The position numbers and the translations under genes are program-made. A stretch of 64,000 bases of DNA. Source: Xenophilus sp003671765 (GTDB lineage Bacteria > Pseudomonadota > Gammaproteobacteria > Burkholderiales > Burkholderiaceae_C). The stretch is from positions 1,736,001 to 1,800,000 of the forward strand of contig CP166702.1 of the NCBI GenBank assembly GCA_051414805.1, read 5' to 3'. Under the pieces are notes generated by a model. The model was given only the letters and a program-made list of their open reading frames with translations, made no database searches and was not told the origin of the DNA. The first letter of the stretch is position 1. The number at the start of each line of letters is the position of its first letter. This document shows positions 44,995 to 53,797 of this stretch, in pieces.

Positions 44995-45903
44995 GTGTCC
45001 AGCGGCCATTCACACTCTCACGCTCCGGCAGCCATCCAGCCAGGCAAGGAACGGCCGCTCTGGATCGCGCTGATCCTCACCAGCACCTTTCTAGTTGCCG
45101 AAGTAATCGGAGGCGTCGTTACGGGCAGCCTGGCCCTGATCTCTGACGCCGCCCACATGTTCACGGACGCGGCAGCGCTGGCGATCGCGCTGGCAGCGAT
45201 CCGCGTAGGCAAGCGTCAGGCCGACGCCAAGCGTACGTTTGGATATTACCGCTTCGAGATCATCGCGGCCGCGTTCAACGCGTTGCTCCTCTTTGGTGTC
45301 GCAATCTATATCCTGTTCGAGGCGTACCAGCGGATCAAGTCACCGCCGTCCATTGAGTCGACGGGGATGTTGGTGATTGCCACCCTGGGGCTGGTCATCA
45401 ATCTGATCAGCATGAGGTTGTTGGCAGCCGGTAAGGACGAAAGCCTGAATGTCAAAGGAGCCTACCTAGAAGTCTGGAGCGACATGCTCGGCTCCATCGG
45501 CGTCATCGTTGGGGCGATCGTCATTCGCTTCACTGGCTGGACCTGGGTCGACTCCGCGATCGCGGTGCTGATTGGTCTGTGGGTGCTTCCGCGAACGTGG
45601 ATCCTTCTGCGTGACAGCGTCAACATCCTCCTGGAAGGCGTGCCGGCCGATCTCGACATCGCCGCCATCCGGCGTGCGCTCGGTGGTGTCCCAGGCGTCA
45701 GCTCCGTCCATGAATTGCACGTCTGGGCCATGACGAGTGGCAAGGCCAGTCTGAGCGTTCACCTCGTGAGCCCGAGAGGGGACGCGGACAAGCTCACGCG
45801 CGCTTGCGCGCATCTGCTCGAGGAAAAGTTCGCGCTGCACCACACGACGATCCAGGTCGAGAAGGTGCCTTGCGAAATGGCAAGCGGCGACCACCGCTAC
45901 TGA
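44995..45903 (+). CDS. czcD: CDF-family zinc/cobalt/cadmium exporter
   Basis: The roughly 302-residue protein has an N-terminal HSHSHA metal stretch, six TM helices, the TM2 motif ALISDAAHMFTDA and TM5 motif EVWSDMLGSIG with the transport-site Asp and His residues, and a C-terminal cytoplasmic domain with SSVHELHVWAMTSGK. The start is uncertain: GTG 44995 gives the best N-terminus; GTG 44950 or TTG 44935 are possible. It exports Zn/Co/Cd to the periplasm as the first layer of czc resistance. Confidence 0.92.
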   Translation: MSSGHSHSHAPAAIQPGKERPLWIALILTSTFLVAEVIGGVVTGSLALISDAAHMFTDAAALAIALAAIRVGKRQADAKRTFGYYRFEIIAAAFNALLLFGVAIYILFEAYQRIKSPPSIESTGMLVIATLGLVINLISMRLLAAGKDESLNVKGAYLEVWSDMLGSIGVIVGAIVIRFTGWTWVDSAIAVLIGLWVLPRTWILLRDSVNILLEGVPADLDIAAIRRALGGVPGVSSVHELHVWAMTSGKASLSVHLVSPRGDADKLTRACAHLLEEKFALHHTTIQVEKVPCEMASGDHRY

Positions 45904-45933
45904 ACAGGCTCAGCAGGAACTTCGAAGGATCCC

Positions 45934-46296
45934 ATGCGCCGCATCGTCGCCACGCTACTGCTCGCGCTGCTTTCAATGCAGTGGGGTCTGGCCTTTGCGA
46001 TGGACTCCGACGGCCGCCAACATACATCCGCAGGCCTCGAGTACCTCGAGCCCGTCACAAGTCCTGACGTCGTGCAGGAACATCGCCAGCCGGGCACGGC
46101 CAGTATGGCCGAGCACTGCGCAGACGAAGATGTCCATTGCGCGCATTGCCACGTGCAGGCTGCGCCAACTGGCGTCGTTTCATCGATGCATTCTCACTTG
46201 CATGCCACTGCTTGTTACCCGCGCACCAGCGACGCCGTCGCGCTGATCAGCACCCCCTCGCTGATCGAGCGGCCCAAATGGACGCCGATGCGCTGA
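45934..46296 (+). CDS. czcI: CzcI-type small exported protein
   Basis: The 120-residue product has a signal peptide (about 1-23) and Cys/His-rich segments (AEHCADEDVHCAHCH, MHSHLHATAC). Size, the His/Cys composition and location just before czcC agree with CzcI, thought to modulate the efflux genes. It starts 31 bp after czcD. Confidence 0.8.
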   Translation: MRRIVATLLLALLSMQWGLAFAMDSDGRQHTSAGLEYLEPVTSPDVVQEHRQPGTASMAEHCADEDVHCAHCHVQAAPTGVVSSMHSHLHATACYPRTSDAVALISTPSLIERPKWTPMR

Positions 46297-46383
46297 TCCA
46301 CATGCTCACGCGCTGCGCGTCGTAGCGCTGCTCGCCTTCGGGACGCTCGTTCCGCCCGGCATCTTTCCGACTGGAGTTCTTCA

Positions 46384-47694
46384 ATGTGCAGGTTTCCTGC
46401 GCCGATCGCGTTCGCGATCATGGCGCTAGCCGGCGGCGCGTCGCTGGCACAGATATCACAGCCGGCGGCCCCCGTGGTTTTGCCGCAACCGTCGGCGCAG
46501 GCTGCCGTGCCGCTGACTTTGTCGGCGGCATTGCGGCAAGCGGAGGAGGGCAACCCTGACTTCGCCGCCGCGCGCAACGAAGTGCTGGCAGCTCAGGGCG
46601 GGCGCATCCAGGCAGGCGCGTTTCCCAATCCGACCTTGGACGCTCAGATCGAGGATGAACGCAAGGAAACTCGGACTTCCACAATCACTCTCTCCCAGCC
46701 CATCGAGCTCGGTGGAAAGCGATCGGCACGCATTGCCGCAGCCGACCGTGCAGTAGAGATCGCGGAGGTCCAGCGGGAGGCAAGGCGTATCGACATGCGC
46801 GCCAATGTGACCTCGGCCTTTTTTGCCGCGCTGGTGGCACAGGAGCGGGTCACGTTGGCACAGGCATCCTTGGATCTGGCGCGGCGAGGCTCCGACGCGG
46901 CCAACAAGCGTGTCACCGCGGGCAAGGTTTCGCCAGTCGAAGAGACGAAAGCCAAGGTGGCGGAAGCCGGTGTTCGCCTGGAACTGCTGCAGGCGCAGGG
47001 CGAGCAACGCACGAGTCTGGCGCAGCTGCGAGGCGTCATTGGTCCAGGACCCGCCATCGCATTCTTGGACGGCGATGCCTTGCGCACGCCAAGCCTTGTC
47101 GCGGTGGATGACATCGCTGCTCACGTGGACAACGCACCAGCGGTGCGGGAGTCGCGACTGGATGTCCGGCGCTTCGAGGCGCTGGCTGACCTCGAGCGCG
47201 CGAAGCGCATTCCTGATGTGACAGTCACGATTGGCGCGACCCGCCCCAACGAGCTCGCTCGCAACCAAGCCGTGGTGGGCATCTCCATCCCGCTCCCCAT
47301 CTTCGACACCAACCGAGGGAATCTGCAGGAAGCCTTGCGCCGCCAGGACAAGGCGCAGGACGTGGCGCAGGCCACGGAACTGCGCGTGCGCACCGAGGCA
47401 CTGGCTGCCCGACAGCGTATCGAGACCTCGCTGGCCGAAGTGACCACCTTGCGCGACGAAGTCCTGCCTGGTGCCCAAAGCGCCTTTGAGGCGGCCACCA
47501 AGGGCTTCGAGCTCGGCAAGTTCAGCTATCTCGAGGCCCTCGACGCCCAACGAACCCTGCTCCAGTCCCGCGCCCAGTACCTGCGTGCCCTCGCCGACGC
47601 GCACCGCGCGTCGGCGGACCTGCATCGCCTGCTCGGCCAGGACAACGGCCGCCCCGCCTCGAGCTCCACCTCCCAGATCCAGGATCGCCCATGA
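46384..47694 (+). CDS. czcC: CzcC-type outer-membrane efflux protein
   Basis: The 436-residue channel has a signal peptide (about 1-23) and two outer-membrane efflux repeats with long helices. It begins PLTLSAALRQAEEGNPDFAA and ends with a second ALDAQRTLLQSRAQYLRALAD helix. It forms the outer channel of the CzcCBA tripartite pump. Its stop overlaps the czcB start (ATGA). Confidence 0.92.
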   Translation: MCRFPAPIAFAIMALAGGASLAQISQPAAPVVLPQPSAQAAVPLTLSAALRQAEEGNPDFAAARNEVLAAQGGRIQAGAFPNPTLDAQIEDERKETRTSTITLSQPIELGGKRSARIAAADRAVEIAEVQREARRIDMRANVTSAFFAALVAQERVTLAQASLDLARRGSDAANKRVTAGKVSPVEETKAKVAEAGVRLELLQAQGEQRTSLAQLRGVIGPGPAIAFLDGDALRTPSLVAVDDIAAHVDNAPAVRESRLDVRRFEALADLERAKRIPDVTVTIGATRPNELARNQAVVGISIPLPIFDTNRGNLQEALRRQDKAQDVAQATELRVRTEALAARQRIETSLAEVTTLRDEVLPGAQSAFEAATKGFELGKFSYLEALDAQRTLLQSRAQYLRALADAHRASADLHRLLGQDNGRPASSSTSQIQDRP

Positions 47695-49256
47695 ACTCCC
47701 CCCAACAGTCCCAGCCGCGGCGTGGCCAGAAGCTGCTTATCGCCCTGCTCTTCGCCGCAGGCGTCATCAGTGGCGTGCTCATCATGACGAAATCGGACGG
47801 AAAGAAGTCCACAGCGACGGAGAGCCACGCCGGCCACGCCGAAGAGTCCGGCAAGAAGGAGGACGACGGCCACGGGCACGGCGCCGAGGGTGCGGGCGGT
47901 CACGCCGAAGAAGCGGCGGCCAAGGGCCCGAACGGTGGGCAGCTATTCGCGGATGGTGACTTTTCGGTCGAGATGCTGCTGTCGGAAGAAGGTGGCGAGC
48001 CGCGCTTCAAGGCCTGGACGCTGCTCAAGAACCAGCCCGTCAGCACTCCAGGGACCCGGATGACGGTGTCGCTCACGCGGCCCAACGGCGCCAAGCAGAC
48101 CGTGAACTTCGCTCTTGCCAACGGCGTCTGGACCAGCGACCAGCCTGTGGCCGAGCCGCACATCTTCGAGGCGACCATCGAAGTGCAGACCCCCCAAGAG
48201 GCCTACCTCTTCGCCTTCAGCAAGGACGAGGGCCGGGTGTCCATGACCGATGCACAGGTCCAGTCCGCGGGCATCACGCTGGACGCCAGCGCGCCCGCCA
48301 GCATCCGCAGCGGGCTTCAATTCCCCGGCGAGATTCGGTTCAACGAGGACCGGACGGCCCACATCGTGCCGCGTGTCACCGGCGTCGTCGACAGCGTGAG
48401 CGCCAATCTCGGGCAACAGGTGAAGAAGGGTCAGGTGCTCGCTGTCATCTCCAGTACGGCGGTGTCAGAAACGCGGTCCGAGCTGCAGTCCGCCCTTCAG
48501 CGGCGCCAACTCGCCAAGACCACTTACGACCGGGAGAAAAAGCTCTTCGAGGAGCGAATCTCGCCAGAACAGGACGTGCTTCAGGCTCAGCAAGCGCTTC
48601 GCGAAGCAGAGATCGCCGCAGCCAATGCAAATCAGAAGTTGCTGGCACTCGGCGCCACGCCCAGTGCGGGGACGCTGGGCCGGTTCGAGCTGCGTGCGCC
48701 GTTCGATGGCATCGTCGTGGAAAAGCACATCGCACTCGGCGAGGCCGTTCGCGAGGACACGCAGGTTTTCATCATTTCCGACCTCTCGTCTGTCTGGGCC
48801 GAGATGAGCGTGCCTGCGCGGGATCTGCCGCGTGTGCGGGTCGGCGAGAAGGTGCTCGTGCGCTCGGGCGCCTTCGACGCCACCGCCAACGGCACGGTGG
48901 CCTATGTCGGATCGCTCATCGGAGAGCAGACGCGTACAGCGCGTGCGCGGGTGACGCTGCCGAACCCGCAAGGCGCGTGGCGACCAGGCCTTTTTGTGAA
49001 CGTCGAGGTGGTCGCCGAAGAGGTTGCCGTTCCCGTCACGGTCGCGTCGTCAGCCATCCAGACGATCGATGAAAAGCCGGTGGTGTTCCTCAAGGTGCCG
49101 GGAGGCTTCGTGCCGCAACCGGTGCAGCTCGGCCGCACCGACGGCAAGCGGGTGGAGATCGTCGAGGGCCTGAAGACCGGGAGCAGCTATGCCGCCGCCG
49201 GAAGCTTTGTCGTCAAGTCCGAGCAAGGCAAGGGCTCTGCCACTCACACCCACTGA
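47691..49256 (+). CDS. czcB: CzcB-type periplasmic membrane-fusion protein
   Basis: The 521-residue adaptor has an N-terminal TM anchor (about 14-32) and a His-rich stretch (HAGHAEE, GHGHGAEGAGGHAEE). It then has an extra beta domain (about 80-170), the lipoyl/hairpin part with GQQVKKGQVLAVI, and the FDGIVVEKHIALGEAV and beta-barrel domains. It links CzcA to CzcC and may bind zinc in the periplasm. Confidence 0.93.
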   Translation: MNSPQQSQPRRGQKLLIALLFAAGVISGVLIMTKSDGKKSTATESHAGHAEESGKKEDDGHGHGAEGAGGHAEEAAAKGPNGGQLFADGDFSVEMLLSEEGGEPRFKAWTLLKNQPVSTPGTRMTVSLTRPNGAKQTVNFALANGVWTSDQPVAEPHIFEATIEVQTPQEAYLFAFSKDEGRVSMTDAQVQSAGITLDASAPASIRSGLQFPGEIRFNEDRTAHIVPRVTGVVDSVSANLGQQVKKGQVLAVISSTAVSETRSELQSALQRRQLAKTTYDREKKLFEERISPEQDVLQAQQALREAEIAAANANQKLLALGATPSAGTLGRFELRAPFDGIVVEKHIALGEAVREDTQVFIISDLSSVWAEMSVPARDLPRVRVGEKVLVRSGAFDATANGTVAYVGSLIGEQTRTARARVTLPNPQGAWRPGLFVNVEVVAEEVAVPVTVASSAIQTIDEKPVVFLKVPGGFVPQPVQLGRTDGKRVEIVEGLKTGSSYAAAGSFVVKSEQGKGSATHTH

Positions 49257-49272
49257 GGCGGACCGCACGACC

Positions 49273-52200
49273 ATGTTCGAAAGAATCATCCGTTTTGCCA
49301 TCGAACAGCGATGGCTGGTCCTGCTCGCCGTGCTCGCCATGGCGGGCCTGGGCGTCTACAACTACCAGAAGCTGCCGATCGATGCTGTTCCGGACATAAC
49401 GAACGTCCAGGTGCAGATCAACACCGCCGCGCCCGGCTACTCCCCGCTGGAGACCGAGCAGCGCGTCACCTTTCCGATCGAAACCGTGATGGCCGGCCTG
49501 CCGGGCCTGCAGGAAACGCGCTCTCTGTCGCGCTACGGCCTGTCGCAGGTCACTGTGATCTTCCGGGACGGCACCGACATCTACTTCGCGCGCCAGCTCG
49601 TGAACGAGCGACTCCAGTCCACCACGGGCCAGCTCCCCGACGGAATCCACCCCGTCTCGGGGCCGATTTCGACCGGGCTCGGCGAGATCTACCTATGGAC
49701 GGTGGAAGCGAAGGACGGCGCCAAGAAGTCGGACGGATCTCCCTACAAGTCCACCGATCTGCGCGAGATCCAGGACTGGATCATCAAGCCGCAGCTGCGC
49801 AACGTGCCGGGCGTGACCGAGATAAACACCATCGGCGGGTACGCCAAGCAGTACCAGATCGCGCCGCTGCCTGAGAAGCTCGCTGCCTACGGGCTGTCGC
49901 TACCCGACGTCGTGCGCGCACTCGAGCGCAACAACACCAACGTGGGTGCGGGGTACATCGAGCGACGTGGCGAGCAGTACTTGATCCGCGCACCGGGACA
50001 GGTCGGGTCAATCGACGACATCAACAATGTGATCCTGAGCAGCGCCGGCAGCACGCCGGTGCGGGTGCGAGACGTGGCGCAGGTCGAGATCGGGCAAGAG
50101 TTGCGCACCGGCGCAGCCACCGACAACGGACGTGAGGTCGTCCTCGGCACTGTGTTCATGCTCATCGGAGAGAACAGCCGGACCGTTTCGCAAGCCGTCG
50201 CCAAAAAGATGGAGGAGATCAACAAGAACCTCCCGCCCGGAATCGAAGCCGTGACGGTCTATGACCGAACGGTCCTTGTCGACAAAGCCATCGCGACGGT
50301 CAAGAAGAACCTTCTGGAGGGCGCGATCCTAGTGATCGCGGTGCTCTTCGCGTTCCTGGGCAACCTGCGCGCGGCGATCATCACGGCGATGGTGATTCCG
50401 CTGTCCATGCTGTTCACGTTCACAGGCATGGTCAACCAGAAGGTGAGTGCCAACCTGATGAGCCTGGGCGCCCTCGACTTTGGAATCATCATCGACGGTG
50501 CGGTGGTGATCGTTGAGAACTGCGTGCGACGCTTGGCGCACGCGCAGCAGCACCATGGCCGGCCACTCACTCGCAGCGAGCGTTTCCATGAGGTGTTTGC
50601 GGCTTCCAAGGAAGCACGTCGTGCGCTGCTCTTCGGGCAACTGATCATCATGATCGTCTATCTGCCCATCTTCGCCCTGACCGGGGTCGAGGGGAAGATG
50701 TTCCACCCGATGGCGCTGACCGTGGTCATCGCGCTGCTAGGAGCCATGATCCTGTCCGTGACTTTCATTCCGGCGGCCGTGGCCCTTTTCATCGGCACGA
50801 AGGTCACGGAGAAGGAGAACCGATTGATGCAGTGGGCCAAGCGCGGCTACGAGCCGCTGCTGACCCGTGCGCTCAACGCCAAGGCCGTCGTCCTGACCGC
50901 AGCCGGCATCGCCATCGTGCTCTGCGGCCTTCTGGCGACTCGCCTGGGCAGCGAGTTCATCCCGAGCCTGAACGAAGGCGACTTCGCGATCCAGGCGCTG
51001 CGCATCCCGGGCACGAGTCTCTCGCAGTCGGTCCAGATGCAGCAACGTCTGGAGTCACGGCTGAAAGAAAAATTCCCAGAGATCGAGCGGATCTTCGCTC
51101 GCACGGGAACGGCAGAGATCGCCTCTGATGCGATGCCGCCCAACATCTCCGACGGCTACGTCATGCTGAAGCCGGAGAAAGACTGGCCGGCGCCCAGGCG
51201 CAGTCGCGCAGAACTGCTCGAGGCGGTGCAGCAAGAGGCCGCAAAGATCCCCGGGAACAGCTACGAGTTCTCTCAGCCCATCCAACTGCGTTTCAATGAG
51301 CTGGTTTCCGGCGTGCGCAGCGACGTTGCGGTCAAGGTCTTCGGCGATGACATGGACGTCCTGAACAAGACGGCAGCGGAAATCGAGAAGGTCCTCAACT
51401 CGATTTCGGGTGCAGCAGAGGTCAAGGTCGAGCAGACAACGGGCCTCCCCATGCTGACGGTGGCCATCGACCGCGACAAGGTCACTCGATACGGACTGAA
51501 CATTGCCGATGTGCAGGACACGTTGGCGACCGCCGTCGGCGGCCGCGAAGCCGGCACCATGTTCGAAGGCGATCGGCGCTTCGACATCATCGTTCGGCTG
51601 CCGGAGAGCGTGCGAGGGAATATCGACGCCATCCGCCGACTCCCGATACCACTACCAGCATCAGCCAATGCTGCCGGCACGCCCCGGGTAAGCTTCATCC
51701 CGTTGGCCGAGGTGGCCACCTTGGAGCTCGCGCCTGGCCCGAACCAGGTCAGCCGTGAGAACGGAAAACGCCGGATCGTGGTCAGCGCGAACGTGCGCGG
51801 CCGCGATCTGGGCGGCTTCGTCTCCGAAGCGTCCGCCACGCTGCAGGAGCAGGTCAAGATCCCGACCGGCTACTGGACTACTTGGGGCGGTCAGTTCGAG
51901 AACCTCCAGTCGGCTACTCAACGCCTCCAGATCGTCGTGCCGGTCGCATTGCTGCTAGTGTTCACCCTGCTGTTTGCCATGTTTGGCAATCTCAAGGATG
52001 GGCTGATCGTGTTCACCGGCATCCCCTTTGCCCTGACCGGCGGGATTCTGGCTTTGTGGCTGCGCGACATTCCGCTGTCGATCACTGCGGCCGTCGGGTT
52101 CATCGCACTTTCTGGGGTTGCCGTTCTCAACGGCCTCGTGATGATCTCGTTCATCCGCAACCTGCGAGAGCAGGGGGCATCACTGGACAGCGCGATCCAC

Positions 52201-52473
52201 GAAGGTGCCATCACGCGGCTTCGACCGGTCCTCATGACCGCCCTGGTGGCGTCACTCGGCTTTGTGCCCATGGCGATCGCCACGGGTACCGGCGCCGAGG
52301 TGCAGCGCCCTCTGGCCACGGTGGTTATCGGGGGAATCCTGTCGTCCACCGCCTTGACCCTGCTCGTCCTTCCCGTGCTCTATCGCCTAGCACATGCAAG
52401 AGACGATGAGGAGGAGGTCTTCGATGGGCCGGAGGAGCGAGCGAATCCTGCCGGCGATCCCAGACCTGCATGA
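49273..52473 (+). CDS. czcA: CzcA-type heavy-metal RND efflux pump
   Basis: The 1066-residue inner-membrane pump begins MFERIIRFAIEQRWLVLL and has twelve TM segments with two large periplasmic loops. TM4 carries LGALDFGIIIDGAVVIVEN, the HME1 (Co/Zn/Cd) signature with the Asp-Asp-Glu proton relay. ATG 49273 was chosen; an in-phase upstream frame lies within czcB. It drives proton-coupled export of zinc, cobalt or cadmium. Confidence 0.95.
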   Translation: MFERIIRFAIEQRWLVLLAVLAMAGLGVYNYQKLPIDAVPDITNVQVQINTAAPGYSPLETEQRVTFPIETVMAGLPGLQETRSLSRYGLSQVTVIFRDGTDIYFARQLVNERLQSTTGQLPDGIHPVSGPISTGLGEIYLWTVEAKDGAKKSDGSPYKSTDLREIQDWIIKPQLRNVPGVTEINTIGGYAKQYQIAPLPEKLAAYGLSLPDVVRALERNNTNVGAGYIERRGEQYLIRAPGQVGSIDDINNVILSSAGSTPVRVRDVAQVEIGQELRTGAATDNGREVVLGTVFMLIGENSRTVSQAVAKKMEEINKNLPPGIEAVTVYDRTVLVDKAIATVKKNLLEGAILVIAVLFAFLGNLRAAIITAMVIPLSMLFTFTGMVNQKVSANLMSLGALDFGIIIDGAVVIVENCVRRLAHAQQHHGRPLTRSERFHEVFAASKEARRALLFGQLIIMIVYLPIFALTGVEGKMFHPMALTVVIALLGAMILSVTFIPAAVALFIGTKVTEKENRLMQWAKRGYEPLLTRALNAKAVVLTAAGIAIVLCGLLATRLGSEFIPSLNEGDFAIQALRIPGTSLSQSVQMQQRLESRLKEKFPEIERIFARTGTAEIASDAMPPNISDGYVMLKPEKDWPAPRRSRAELLEAVQQEAAKIPGNSYEFSQPIQLRFNELVSGVRSDVAVKVFGDDMDVLNKTAAEIEKVLNSISGAAEVKVEQTTGLPMLTVAIDRDKVTRYGLNIADVQDTLATAVGGREAGTMFEGDRRFDIIVRLPESVRGNIDAIRRLPIPLPASANAAGTPRVSFIPLAEVATLELAPGPNQVSRENGKRRIVVSANVRGRDLGGFVSEASATLQEQVKIPTGYWTTWGGQFENLQSATQRLQIVVPVALLLVFTLLFAMFGNLKDGLIVFTGIPFALTGGILALWLRDIPLSITAAVGFIALSGVAVLNGLVMISFIRNLREQGASLDSAIHEGAITRLRPVLMTALVASLGFVPMAIATGTGAEVQRPLATVVIGGILSSTALTLLVLPVLYRLAHARDDEEEVFDGPEERANPAGDPRPA

Positions 52474-52534
52474 GGCAAGTGCCGTGAACCCCTCGCACGG
52501 CTGATCAGTCGAGGGGGCCTTCTCCTGCCACTCC

Positions 52535-52915
52535 ATGAACATCAAGCAATTTCTTTCTGTATCCGCACTGGCCTTGGGCACGACCGCCTTTGCAGCAGGT
52601 AGCCATGGCGATGAAGCCAAGCCACGCCATGGCGGTGTTGTGACCGTTGTCAAAGACGTGAGCTACGAACTGGTTGCTTCTAAGCAGTCGATGAGCCTTC
52701 ATGTGAGCGACCACGGCAAGGTCCAGGATCTCAATGGCGCGACGGCCAAGCTCACATTGCTCTCCGGGAGCAGCAAGCAGGAGGTCGACCTGCTTCCGAA
52801 CGGTTCCGCATTGGCGGCGACAGGCACGTTCTCGGCAGACGCAGGAACCAAGGCGGTCGCCCAGGTCACCCTGAAGGGCAAGCCTGTCCAGTCCGTGCGC
52901 TTCACACTGAAGTAA
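52535..52915 (+). CDS. Exported czc-associated hypothetical protein
   Basis: The 126-residue protein has a signal peptide (1-20), the segment HGDEAKPRHGGVVTVVKDVSYELV with four histidines, and a beta-rich second half. Small proteins of this type (HGG...YELV...DHG) often follow efflux operons and may bind metal. I know no gene name. It lies about 60 bp after czcA. Confidence 0.75.
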   Translation: MNIKQFLSVSALALGTTAFAAGSHGDEAKPRHGGVVTVVKDVSYELVASKQSMSLHVSDHGKVQDLNGATAKLTLLSGSSKQEVDLLPNGSALAATGTFSADAGTKAVAQVTLKGKPVQSVRFTLK

Positions 52916-52995
52916 TGGCTGCCGAACTGCAAAGCGGCCGGATGCCAGTGGCCACCGAACTGGATGTCAATCTCGAGAGCCCGTAGGAGCCCATC

Positions 52996-53277
52996 ATGAG
53001 CTTTCTGGAGCGTATCTTTGGCGGTGATCACAAGGTCGGCCACGGTGAGCGATAGCGGCACGATCGCCATGACACCGACCGTCGTTCGCATGGGAGGCCG
53101 ACGCCCATTAACAGCGGCATCCTCACATGCCGCAGGTGTGGCACGGCAGCGTCCATTGACTCGCGTTTCTGCCCGCAATGTGGCAGCACCCTCGCGCCAA
53201 CAACATGCGCTCGATGCGGCGGACAGCTGCAAAGCGGCGCTCGCTTTTGTGGGCAATGTGGCAACGCGGTGACCTGA
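52996..53277 (+). pseudogene. Zinc-ribbon protein gene interrupted by in-frame amber stop
   Basis: From ATG 52996 (GGAGCCC upstream) the frame reads MSFLERIFGGDHKVGHGER, then TAG at 53053-53055. It goes on in the same frame to a His/Arg/Gly-rich linker and two zinc ribbons (CRRCGTAASIDSRFCPQCG and CARCGGQLQSGARFCGQCG) before TGA 53277. The whole 93-codon unit looks like one double zinc-ribbon protein. A single base change or read error would explain the stop. Confidence 0.8.
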
Positions 53278-53413
53278 CGACTGCAAAGGCAAGGCCTGAC
53301 TGCATTACGCTGGGATGACTCAGATGTAATTGAGTTGTGGGCGAACTGGTGGGCTGGGTTTCTAAAGTTGATTGCACGGTCAGGTGACCGGGCAGATCCC
53401 ACAGGAGACCACC

Positions 53414-53797
53414 ATGTACTTCTCAATTCGCCGCAGCCTCGCAGTCGCGCTTGGCACCGCCGCTGTGCTTTTTGCGCCGGCAGCGTTCGCTGCTGGCGCG
53501 TACCACCCGGCGAACGGCGAAGCCGGCGCCACCTTCCACCCTGAACATGCAGCCAGCAAGAGCCGCGACCATGTAGGCAACGAGCTCGCGGCAGCCACTC
53601 AGCACCCGGCTTGGCAGACTGCGATAAGCCGTGGCGCGCCCTGGCCGGTTGCCAAGTCTGGCCCTGGCTTGACACGCGAACAGGTCAGCGCCGAACTCCA
53701 AGCGGCGATGAAGCATCCCGCATGGGATCGGGTGAGCCGTGGTGGCGCGCCGTGGCCGACCCCAGCACTGGCAGCTGTTCAGTCCTCCGCCAAGTGA
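53414..53797 (+). CDS. DUF4148-type exported protein
   Basis: ATG 53414 follows AGGAGA. The 127-residue product has a signal peptide (1-26) and two repeats of a helical unit with LTREQVSAELQAAMKHPAW at the second, the DUF4148 pattern common in Burkholderiales periplasmic proteins. Function unknown. A second DUF4148 gene lies at 57560-57964. Its stop overlaps the likely GTG start of the transferase gene. Confidence 0.82.
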   Translation: MYFSIRRSLAVALGTAAVLFAPAAFAAGAYHPANGEAGATFHPEHAASKSRDHVGNELAAATQHPAWQTAISRGAPWPVAKSGPGLTREQVSAELQAAMKHPAWDRVSRGGAPWPTPALAAVQSSAK

